This document shows positions 1 to 5,620 of a stretch of DNA of 8,337 nucleotides, in pieces (the stretch's first letter is position 1; the number at the start of each line of letters is the position of its first letter). A program made the position numbers and the translations under genes. Source of the stretch: Hyphomonadaceae bacterium (GTDB taxonomy: Bacteria; Pseudomonadota; Alphaproteobacteria; Caulobacterales; Aquidulcibacteraceae); the NCBI GenBank assembly GCA_003526465.1, contig DPWD01000038.1:451-8787 (forward strand), written 5' to 3'. The notes beneath the pieces were generated by a model. It was not told the origin of the DNA, did no database searches, and saw only the letters and a list, made by a program, of their open reading frames with translations.

Positions 1-21
1 CCCCACCATACCCAACGCCTT

Positions 22-55
22 CGAGGGGCCCTTAACCGGGCCCCTCGTTTTCTTT
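22..55 (+). terminator. Intrinsic terminator of an upstream gene
   Basis: A perfect 10-bp GC-rich stem (22-31 paired with 38-47) closes a 6-nt loop (TTAACC) and is followed by a T-rich tail, TTTTCTTT, at 48-55. The T-tract lies only on the plus-strand 3' side; there is no matching T-run on the other side, so it is unidirectional. It should end a plus-strand transcript whose gene lies left of the window and insulate the tRNA gene from it. Confidence 0.9.
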
Positions 56-84
56 GGGGCTGCCCGGTTTCTGGGAACCGCCCT

Positions 85-112
85 TTGACCTTGGCGCGGA
101 ACTTGATAGAGA
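85..112 (+). promoter_or_regulatory. Candidate promoter of the tRNA-Asn gene
   Basis: TTGACC at 85-90 is a good -35 hexamer of the alphaproteobacterial housekeeping type. A weak -10 candidate, TAGAGA, lies at 107-112 after a 16-bp spacer. Transcription would begin around 119, giving a leader of about 10 nt before the tRNA at 130. The terminator just upstream means the tRNA needs its own promoter, which supports the call. The -10 match is only 3 of 6, so its exact position is uncertain. Confidence 0.5.
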
Positions 113-129
113 CGCGGCCTCGAGCTCGA

Positions 130-204
130 TCCGCGGTAGCTCAGTGGTAGAGCAGCCGGCTGTTAACCGGCTGGTCGTAGGTTCGAATCCTACCCGCGGA
201 GCCA
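130..204 (+). tRNA. tRNA-Asn (anticodon GTT)
   Basis: A complete cloverleaf can be folded by hand. The 7-bp acceptor stem is TCCGCGG (130-136) with CCGCGGA (194-200). The D stem is GCTC/GAGC (139-142 with 150-153). The anticodon stem is GCCGG/CCGGC (155-159 with 167-171) around the loop CTGTTAA, with anticodon GTT at 162-164. The T stem is GTAGG/CCTAC (177-181 with 189-193) around TTCGAAT. The discriminator base is G201 and CCA is encoded at 202-204. It decodes AAC/AAU asparagine codons. The convergent acyl-CoA ligase ends 15 bp beyond the CCA, and no terminator for the tRNA is visible between them. Confidence 0.97.
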
Positions 205-219
205 GCGCCTCTGCTTAAC

Positions 220-1755
220 CTACTGCTTTCTTGTGTGTTTTAGCAGGTGCTTGCGCACCTTGCCGGCGGCCGTGCGTGGGAAATCGTCGACGCGGATGAA
301 GAATTTGGGAACCTTGTAGGCGGCGAGGTGGGTGCGGCAGTATTTTTCAAGCTCTTCGCAATCCGGTGCGGACGCGCCGGCGCGGAGCAATAGGAATGCG
401 TGGCCGACTTCGCCCCATTTGTCGTCTGGCGCTCCGACAACCGCGGCTTCGAGGATAGCGGGATGGCGGGCGAGTACAGCCTCGATTTCGGCGGGATACA
501 CGTTCTCGCCACCCGAGATGTACATCTCCTTGATCCTGCCAACCACATAGAAACGGTCGCCGCCGTCACGGCGGCCGAGGTCGCCGCTCCTGAGCCATCC
601 CTCGGCGGTGAAGGTCTTCGCGGTTTCCCCCGCCCGGTTCCAGTAGCCCGGCGTGAGGCCGGGTCCCCGCATCCAGATTTCGCCGATCTCGCCCTCGCCC
701 AATGTGTGACCGCGCTCGTCGACGATACGCGCATCGAGAAACATCTGCGCCTTGCCCACCGAGCCGATATGCGCGAGCGCATCTTCAGCGGCGGCGACAA
801 AGGCGGTGGGCCCTGTCTCGGTCATGCCATAGCCATTGCACACAGCCGCGCCCTTGGCGGCGAAGCGCTCGACCAGAAGATCCGGCAACGGCGCGCCGCC
901 GCAACCCCAGGCGCGCACCCGGGAAAGGTCAGCCGCTTCGAAGTTCGGGTGCAACGCGAGTTGCTGATACACCGCCGGCACCGCGAAGAACACATCGAGA
1001 CGGGGCATCAGCGCGAGCGCGCGCGCGGCGTCGAAACTCGACAGCACCGACACGGTCCCGCCGGCAAGCAGCGTCGGCAAGCTCACCAATTGGATGCCGG
1101 CGGCGTGGAACAGCGGCAGGAAGTTGAGCGTGCGGTCGCCCGCGCGTACGCCGAAAGCCTGGCTAACGTGAAACGCGTTCACAGCCGCCATCTGAAAAGT
1201 CTGGATCACCGCTTTCGGCTGGCCGGTTGTGCCGGATGTGTACAGCAGCGACCAGACCGCATCGCCCGGCCAACGCGGGTCGGATTGTGCGGGCGCGGCG
1301 GAGGCAAGGAGGGATTCGTAATCGCATGGACCGACCGCGTCCTCGGCGGCCATCTGTTCATAGCAATCCAGCGCCACCAGAATGAGATTCCGCCGCGACA
1401 GCGCGATGGCGATTTGCGAGTCTTCATGTCCAAAGATCAACGCTTTCGGCGAACAATCGTCCAGCAACGGCGCAAGCTCGGCCGCCGGCGCGCGCCAATT
1501 GAGCGGAACCAGAATTGCGCCTAGCTTGGCGCACGCGAACATCAGTTCGAAAAACTCGATGCGGTTGCGGCAGAGGATGGCGACGCGGTCTCCGCGCGCA
1601 ATTCCGAGCGAGGCCAGGCCGCTGGCGCAGCGTGCGCTGCGATCTTCCAATTGCGCATAGCTTAGTGTGCGCCCACTCAGCACATCCTCGAACGCGATGC
1701 GGTCGGGCGTGAGCGCGGCTCGTTTCGCGGTGACGTCGATGAGATCGAATCCCAT
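220..1755 (-). CDS. AMP-forming acyl-CoA synthetase/ligase
   Basis: This 511-aa enzyme of the class I adenylate-forming (ANL) superfamily should activate a carboxylic acid with ATP to an acyl-AMP and then to its CoA thioester in the cytoplasm. The ATP-binding loop YTSGTTGQPK is at residues 172-181 and GYGMTET at 308-314. RSGDL at 389-393 holds the ribose-binding Asp392, with the paired Arg407. The hinge and A8 region runs from about 406 to 425 (SGGENVYPAEIE). The adenylation lysine is Lys499 in PRTAAGK near the C-terminus. Length and motif order are normal, so the gene is intact. ATG at 1755 is preceded by a strong GGAGGAG ribosome site (1758-1764). It lies 15 bp behind tetR and is almost certainly co-transcribed with it. 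The family covers fatty, aromatic and alicyclic acids, and the substrate cannot be assigned from sequence. A role in activating the product of the neighbouring hydrolase is inference. Confidence 0.94.
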   Translation of the reverse strand: MGFDLIDVTAKRAALTPDRIAFEDVLSGRTLSYAQLEDRSARCASGLASLGIARGDRVAILCRNRIEFFELMFACAKLGAILVPLNWRAPAAELAPLLDDCSPKALIFGHEDSQIAIALSRRNLILVALDCYEQMAAEDAVGPCDYESLLASAAPAQSDPRWPGDAVWSLLYTSGTTGQPKAVIQTFQMAAVNAFHVSQAFGVRAGDRTLNFLPLFHAAGIQLVSLPTLLAGGTVSVLSSFDAARALALMPRLDVFFAVPAVYQQLALHPNFEAADLSRVRAWGCGGAPLPDLLVERFAAKGAAVCNGYGMTETGPTAFVAAAEDALAHIGSVGKAQMFLDARIVDERGHTLGEGEIGEIWMRGPGLTPGYWNRAGETAKTFTAEGWLRSGDLGRRDGGDRFYVVGRIKEMYISGGENVYPAEIEAVLARHPAILEAAVVGAPDDKWGEVGHAFLLLRAGASAPDCEELEKYCRTHLAAYKVPKFFIRVDDFPRTAAGKVRKHLLKHTRKQ

Positions 1756-1770
1756 GGCTCCTCCGCCGTT

Positions 1771-2424
1771 CTAGAGCGCGTCACCCTTCTTAACCCGCGG
1801 CGCGAGCCCATTGATCATCAGGTCCGCCGCCGCTTCGGAGACAGCGGCGATGTCGGCGTTGTCCTGCCACACCCCGTAGCGCAATCCCAGAAACGTCGAG
1901 GCGCCCATCAGCGCCCACACCCGCGCTTCGTCATCGCCCTTGCTGATTTCCCCGCGCGCCGCAGCCTGGGTCAATTGTTGGCGATAGCCTTCAGAGAAGG
2001 CGCGGTAATACTCGCGATAGGATTCCGGCGCGACGAACTGCGCCTCCATGACGATGCGGTAGAGCGATTTGTGCGTGCGCACGAATTCCAAATAGGCGCG
2101 AATCCCGAGCCGCTCGGCTTCGATCCGGTTGGGGGCGTCCTTGACGCTCTCGCTCAGCGCGTGGCGGGTGCGCGCTCCCATGTCGGCGACCAGCGCCCGG
2201 AACACCTCTTCCTTGCTCTTGAAGTAGACATAGAACGTGCCCAGCCCGACCCCGGCGCGCTGGGTGATGTGGCTGATGGCGGCCTCGTGGTAGCCGCGTA
2301 GGCCGAACTCCTCCCCGGCAGCGTCCAAGAGCTTGCGCAGCGTCCGCCGACCTCGCTCGGTTTTAGGTCCGGACTTGCCGGCGGTCCGATCGGCGCCGTC
2401 GGACACACTTGAATATTGACTCAT
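1771..2424 (-). CDS. TetR/AcrR-family transcriptional regulator
   Basis: This 217-aa protein has a TetR N-terminal DNA-binding domain. After a basic, disordered-looking stretch (residues 1-26) come helix 1 (about 27-43), FGLRGYHEAAISHIT (40-54) and the helix-turn-helix with recognition helix VGLGTFYVYFKSKEEV (59-74), a textbook TetR signature. The helical C-terminal part (about 80-210) is the dimerisation and ligand-binding domain and is not family-diagnostic to me. It is the first gene of an operon with the acyl-CoA ligase, so its ligand may be the ligase's substrate or CoA product (inference). The start at 2424 has no clear Shine-Dalgarno. The predicted -10 lies so close that the mRNA leader would be only about 6 nt, and an inverted repeat overlaps the start codon, pointing to autoregulation. 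GTG at codon 7 is an alternative start but also lacks a ribosome site. Confidence 0.93.
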   Translation of the reverse strand: MSQYSSVSDGADRTAGKSGPKTERGRRTLRKLLDAAGEEFGLRGYHEAAISHITQRAGVGLGTFYVYFKSKEEVFRALVADMGARTRHALSESVKDAPNRIEAERLGIRAYLEFVRTHKSLYRIVMEAQFVAPESYREYYRAFSEGYRQQLTQAAARGEISKGDDEARVWALMGASTFLGLRYGVWQDNADIAAVSEAAADLMINGLAPRVKKGDAL

Positions 2425-2433
2425 GTTTCAAGT
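2407..2433. promoter_or_regulatory. Candidate TetR operator (7-bp inverted repeat)
   Basis: ACTTGAA (2407-2413) and TTCAAGT (2427-2433) form a perfect 7-bp inverted repeat with a 13-bp spacer. The site is centred on the candidate plus-strand -35 element (2416-2421) and covers the tetR start codon at 2422-2424. A further CAAGT lies at 2457-2461, in direct orientation to the right half-site. Position beside a divergent tetR and dyad symmetry are what a TetR-family operator would show. That this repressor binds here is inferred. Confidence 0.5.
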
Positions 2434-2442
2434 ATCCATAAT
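2416..2442 (+). promoter_or_regulatory. Candidate promoter of the hydrolase-receptor operon
   Basis: TTGACT (2416-2421, 5 of 6 to TTGACA) and CATAAT (2437-2442, 5 of 6 to TATAAT) are separated by 15 bp, which is short but usable, particularly for a regulated promoter. Transcription would start near 2449 and leave a leader of about 55 nt before the hydrolase ATG at 2504. The -35 sits in the centre of the inverted repeat, so a bound dimer would block it. Confidence 0.5.
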
Positions 2443-2464
2443 AGTCTTTGTTAAGACAAGTTAA
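2438..2464 (-). promoter_or_regulatory. Candidate promoter of the tetR-ligase operon
   Basis: Read on the minus strand, TATTAT (2443 down to 2438) is a good -10. TTAACT (2464 down to 2459) is a 4-of-6 -35 at a 15-bp spacing. The start would be near 2431, only about 6 nt before the tetR ATG, and inside the right arm of the inverted repeat. The -10 physically overlaps that of the divergent promoter. Confidence 0.4.
2444..2457. repeat. Small palindrome between the divergent promoters
   Basis: GTCTT (2444-2448) and AAGAC (2453-2457) form a perfect 5-bp inverted repeat around TGTT. It lies across the predicted plus-strand start site and in the spacer of the minus-strand promoter. It could be a second regulator site. 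Arms this short can arise by chance, so it is recorded only because of its position. Confidence 0.3.
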
Positions 2465-2503
2465 AATCGGTCCGAGAACGGCCCGAACGGGGGAAGTCCG
2501 GCC

Positions 2504-3346
2504 ATGCCGGTGTGCGCTTTGCCAGACGGGGCGGTCCTGACCTACGCCGACGACGGCGCGGGCGCTCCTATCCTGCTGGTTCATGGTTGGGCGGCGCATG
2601 GCGGCTTTTTCCGGGATTTGCACGCCCGCTTGGCCTGCACCCATCGCGTGCTCACGCCCACTCTGCGCGGGCATCTGGGCTCGGACCTTGGCAGCGCTGC
2701 GCTCACCGTCGAGACCTTGGCAGCGGACATCGCCCATTTCGCCGCCGCGCTCGATCTGCGGGGCATAACCGGGCTTGGTTGGTCGATGGGTGCGATGGCG
2801 CTCTGGGCGGCGACGCCGCTGCTGGGCGCGCGGCTGGACAAGCTGATCGTCGAGGACATGGCCCCGCGCTTGGTGAACGGTCCGGATTGGCGGCTGGGCC
2901 TTGCCGGCGGCTACGGCGCCGCCGATGTCGCCGCGAGTGTGCGCGAGATCAAGGCCAATTGGTCCGCCTATGTGTCGCGCTTCGCCCCGCGCATGTTCGC
3001 TCCCGGCCACGACGCGTTGATTGACTGGACCGCGGCTGAGATGTCCAAGGCCAATCCAGCGGCGATGGCAGCGCTTTGGGCCTCGATGGCGGAGCAGGAT
3101 TTCCGCGCCGCGCTCACGCACATCGAACAAGAGATGCTCGTGATCCACGGGGCCGAGAGCCAAATCTATCCGGATGGCGCAACCCGGTTCGTCGCCGACG
3201 CCGCGCCAAACGCAGAGCGTGTCGTCATACCCAGCGCCGGCCACGTCCCGCACCTGGAGGCGCCGGATGCATTTTTTCACCATGTCGAGGCGTTCGTCCG
3301 CACAACGCGGCGGCCCGAATTAAAGAGCGGAGGAGTATTATCATGA
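2504..3346 (+). CDS. Alpha/beta-fold hydrolase
   Basis: This 280-aa single-domain protein without a signal peptide is presumably cytoplasmic. It has the oxyanion-loop motif HGWA (27-30), the nucleophile elbow GWSMG with Ser94 (92-96) and the C-terminal catalytic histidine in SAGHVPH (His247). The usual catalytic Asp in the GxxDxxxP motif after strand 7 is absent: the sequence reads GAESQIYP (216-223), with Ser219 in that place. Glu218, or Asp118 in VEDMAP after the strand following the nucleophile, could supply the acid instead. The likely role is ester, lactone or C-C bond hydrolysis of an imported substrate, but the reaction cannot be fixed. A weak GGGGGAAG ribosome site (2489-2496) precedes the ATG. 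The gene's TGA overlaps the receptor's ATG (ATGA, 3343-3346), indicating translational coupling. It is divergent from tetR and probably its target. Confidence 0.88.
   Translation: MPVCALPDGAVLTYADDGAGAPILLVHGWAAHGGFFRDLHARLACTHRVLTPTLRGHLGSDLGSAALTVETLAADIAHFAAALDLRGITGLGWSMGAMALWAATPLLGARLDKLIVEDMAPRLVNGPDWRLGLAGGYGAADVAASVREIKANWSAYVSRFAPRMFAPGHDALIDWTAAEMSKANPAAMAALWASMAEQDFRAALTHIEQEMLVIHGAESQIYPDGATRFVADAAPNAERVVIPSAGHVPHLEAPDAFFHHVEAFVRTTRRPELKSGGVLS
3329..3335 (+). promoter_or_regulatory. Ribosome binding site fixing the receptor start
   Basis: GGAGGAG lies 7 nt before ATG 3343, inside the last codons of the hydrolase gene. The reading frame is open back to 3076. Only the start at 3343 has this site, and only this start places a signal peptide at the N-terminus, so the upstream extension should not be annotated. 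Confidence 0.85.
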
Positions 3347-5559
3347 AAAGGTTTGGCGATCCGGCGCGGCTAGCGCTGTTGTTGGCGAGTGTGTGTGCGG
3401 CGCCGATGGGGCTCTGCGCACCAGCTGCAGCGCAAGAAACAGAGGCCCGCGCCGAGGATGAAATCATCGTCACTGCGCGGCGGCGCGAGGAGAGCTTGCA
3501 GGATGTGCCTATCGCTGTCAGCGCCATCAGCGGCGACCAATTGGCCGCGGCTGGCGCCCAGGACATCACCGCGGTGTCGCAGACGGTGCCGAACATCACG
3601 CTCGAAAATTCGCGCGCGACTAACTCGACGCTCACCGCCTTCATCCGCGGCGTCGGCCAGCAGGATCCGGTCGCCGGCTTCGAGCAGGGCGTGGGCATCT
3701 ATCTGGATGACGTTTATATGAACCGTCCGCAGGGCGCGGTGCTCGATGTCTACGACCTCGAACGCATCGAAGTGTTGCGCGGGCCGCAAGGCACGCTTTA
3801 CGGGCGCAACACCATTGGCGGCGCGGTGAAATACGTGACCCGCCGGCTCGACCCCAACGACCCGACGCTGCGCGCGCGTTTCGCCTATGGCAGCTACGAT
3901 CAGATGGACGCGGTGCTCGCGGGCTCCGTGCCGTTGTCGGATACATTTCGCATTGGCGGCGCCGTCGCCGGGCTGACGCGCGGTGGTTTCGGCGACAATC
4001 TCACCACCGGGGCCGAAAACTACAACAAGGACGTGTTCGCGGCGCGCGTGTCCGCGGAATGGGCGCCGACGCCTGATTTCCTGGTTCGTCTTTCCGGGGA
4101 CCACTACCAGGACGATTCCAGTCAGCGCCAGGGCTACCGGCTGTTGCCCGGCGCCGTACAACTGCAGCCGCTGCCGGACCGCTTCGACACCACCGCCGGC
4201 ATCACCAATTTCGGCCCGATCACCAAGAGTTCGGCCGAGGGAACCGGTGCGCAATTGTTTGTGGATTGGTCGCCAGGCGGCGGTGACTTGACGCTGCGTT
4301 CGATCACCGCTGTCCGCGAAGACGAATACGAATCGCCGATCGATTTCGATTCGACCGCGGCGCGCACATTCGATGTGCCGGTGGTCTATGAGAACGAACA
4401 ATTCAGCCAAGAATTGCAGCTGATCTACGAGGGCGAGCGTCTGAGCGTCGTCGCCGGCGCCTATTATCTCGACGCCAACGCCTTCGACGCCTTCGACGCC
4501 ATCTTCACCTCGATCGCGCAATTCACCCTGGGCGATGTCGACACCAAGACCTGGGCGGTGTTCGGCGAAGCCACGTTCGACCTCACCGATGCGCTGAGCC
4601 TCACCGTCGGCGGGCGTTACACCGAGGATGAGCGCAATGCGGTGGTGATCCGCCAGACCTTCTTCAGCGCGCCTTCGCCCTTCTTTGGCGGGCCAGGCAC
4701 GATCGGCAGCGCCTCGCCGGTGCCGCGCTTCGAAGGAACCCGCACCGACGACGCCTTCACCCCGCGCGTCATCCTGGCGTGGGAACCCAATCCCGACCTC
4801 AATCTCTACGCCTCCTATTCGCAAGGCTTCAAGGGCGGCGGCTTCGACCCGCGCGGCAATTTCGCCAACGCCGACGTGCGCGCGGGCTTCCTGCCAGAAT
4901 TCGTCGATTCCTACGAATTGGGCGCGAAGATGAGCTTGTGGGACGGGCGCGTGCGCATCAACAGCGATGTGTTCTTCGCCGAGTATCAGGACGTGCAGAT
5001 CCCGGGCTCGGTCATCGTGCCCGGACCACCGATCTCCTTTGTCGGCACGGTCACCAACGCCGGCGCCGCCGAATTCAAGGGCGCCGAGTTCGAAGGCACC
5101 GCTTCGTTTACCGACAATCTGAGCGGGGTGCTCTCATTCGGGTACATCGACGCCGAATACACCGAGTTCATTGTCGGCGGCGTCAATATCGCAAGCCAGC
5201 GCGACGTGCAGAACACGCCCGACTGGACCGGCAATGCGAGCCTCACTTATTCGCTGCCGCTTTCGATCGGGCCAGATCAAGGGACGCTGTCGTTCACGGG
5301 CTCAAGCGCCTACCGCGGCGCAACGCAGCAATTTGAGAACCCGATCCCGCTGCTCGATCAGCCTGGATTTTGGCTCTACGACGCCGCAATCAACTGGACC
5401 TCGGACAACGATCGCTGGCGGGTTGGTATTTACGGCCGCAATCTGAGCGACGAGCGCTACATCACATCGGGCTACAATTTCCCGACTGTCGACGGCTCGG
5501 TGCTCGCCTTCTACGGCAATCCGCGGACGGTGACCGCTTCCGTGGAAGTTCGCTTCTAA
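3343..5559 (+). CDS. TonB-dependent outer-membrane receptor
   Basis: This 738-aa outer-membrane active transporter has a basic, hydrophobic signal peptide (about residues 1-30, cleavage likely after APAAA before QE). A TonB box, EIIVTA, follows at 40-45. The plug domain (about 50-165) shows VPIAVSAI, the stretch around FIRGVGQQDP and LERIEVLRGPQGTLYGRNTIGGAV (140-162, typical plug signature). The rest is a 22-strand-type barrel with alternating aromatic residues, for example NLYASYSQGFKGGG from residue 487, ending in the terminal Phe738 needed for barrel assembly. No N-terminal signalling (STN) extension is present, so it does not look like a sigma/anti-sigma transducer. Length is normal and the gene intact. 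It is coupled to the hydrolase by a 4-nt overlap. Receptors of this type in alphaproteobacteria import many compounds besides iron chelates; with a hydrolase, CoA ligase and MFS carrier nearby an organic carbon substrate is more likely (inference). Confidence 0.95.
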   Translation: MKRFGDPARLALLLASVCAAPMGLCAPAAAQETEARAEDEIIVTARRREESLQDVPIAVSAISGDQLAAAGAQDITAVSQTVPNITLENSRATNSTLTAFIRGVGQQDPVAGFEQGVGIYLDDVYMNRPQGAVLDVYDLERIEVLRGPQGTLYGRNTIGGAVKYVTRRLDPNDPTLRARFAYGSYDQMDAVLAGSVPLSDTFRIGGAVAGLTRGGFGDNLTTGAENYNKDVFAARVSAEWAPTPDFLVRLSGDHYQDDSSQRQGYRLLPGAVQLQPLPDRFDTTAGITNFGPITKSSAEGTGAQLFVDWSPGGGDLTLRSITAVREDEYESPIDFDSTAARTFDVPVVYENEQFSQELQLIYEGERLSVVAGAYYLDANAFDAFDAIFTSIAQFTLGDVDTKTWAVFGEATFDLTDALSLTVGGRYTEDERNAVVIRQTFFSAPSPFFGGPGTIGSASPVPRFEGTRTDDAFTPRVILAWEPNPDLNLYASYSQGFKGGGFDPRGNFANADVRAGFLPEFVDSYELGAKMSLWDGRVRINSDVFFAEYQDVQIPGSVIVPGPPISFVGTVTNAGAAEFKGAEFEGTASFTDNLSGVLSFGYIDAEYTEFIVGGVNIASQRDVQNTPDWTGNASLTYSLPLSIGPDQGTLSFTGSSAYRGATQQFENPIPLLDQPGFWLYDAAINWTSDNDRWRVGIYGRNLSDERYITSGYNFPTVDGSVLAFYGNPRTVTASVEVRF

Positions 5560-5573
5560 CCTTCTCCCCCTCG

Positions 5574-5610
5574 GCGGCGGCGCGTCAGGTGCGCGCCGCC
5601 GCAATTTTTT
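5574..5610 (+). terminator. Intrinsic terminator after the receptor gene
   Basis: A perfect 11-bp stem, GCGGCGGCGCG (5574-5584) with CGCGCCGCCGC (5592-5602), closes a 7-nt loop and is followed by AATTTTTT (5603-5610). It begins 15 bp after the receptor stop codon and ends 10 bp before the MFS start codon. It should end most transcripts from the hydrolase-receptor operon and reduce transporter expression to read-through, unless another promoter exists. Confidence 0.88.
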
Positions 5611-5620
5611 CAGGCGCCCA

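Noticed and set aside
177..204. tRNA-Asn 3' end as an integration site for an island containing the catabolic genes
   Set aside because: No second copy of the tRNA 3' sequence and no integrase gene appear in the window, and base composition does not visibly change past the tRNA.
245..260. Hairpin AGGTGC-TTGC-GCACCT near the ligase C-terminus
   Set aside because: Only 6 bp, inside coding sequence around the catalytic-lysine region, with no T-tract following on either strand.
400..1524. Plus-strand open frame (374 codons) opposite the acyl-CoA ligase
   Set aside because: The ligase on the other strand has all ANL motifs. The opposite frame shows no domain, no ribosome site of note and Arg/His/Gly-rich low-information sequence.
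2363..3283. Minus-strand open frame spanning the intergenic promoter and the hydrolase
   Set aside because: It would overlap tetR, the control region and the hydrolase at once, and its product has no recognisable domain.
3076..3342. N-terminal extension of the receptor back to an ATG at 3076
   Set aside because: The added 89 residues overlap the hydrolase in another frame, are Arg/Pro/Gly-rich and would bury the signal peptide. The start at 3343 has a strong ribosome site.
3370..4824. Long minus-strand open frame (484 codons) opposite the TonB receptor
   Set aside because: It is antisense to an unmistakable receptor with signal peptide, TonB box and plug. Its translation is rich in Arg, Gly, Val and His with no family motif, as expected from the complement of GC-rich codons.
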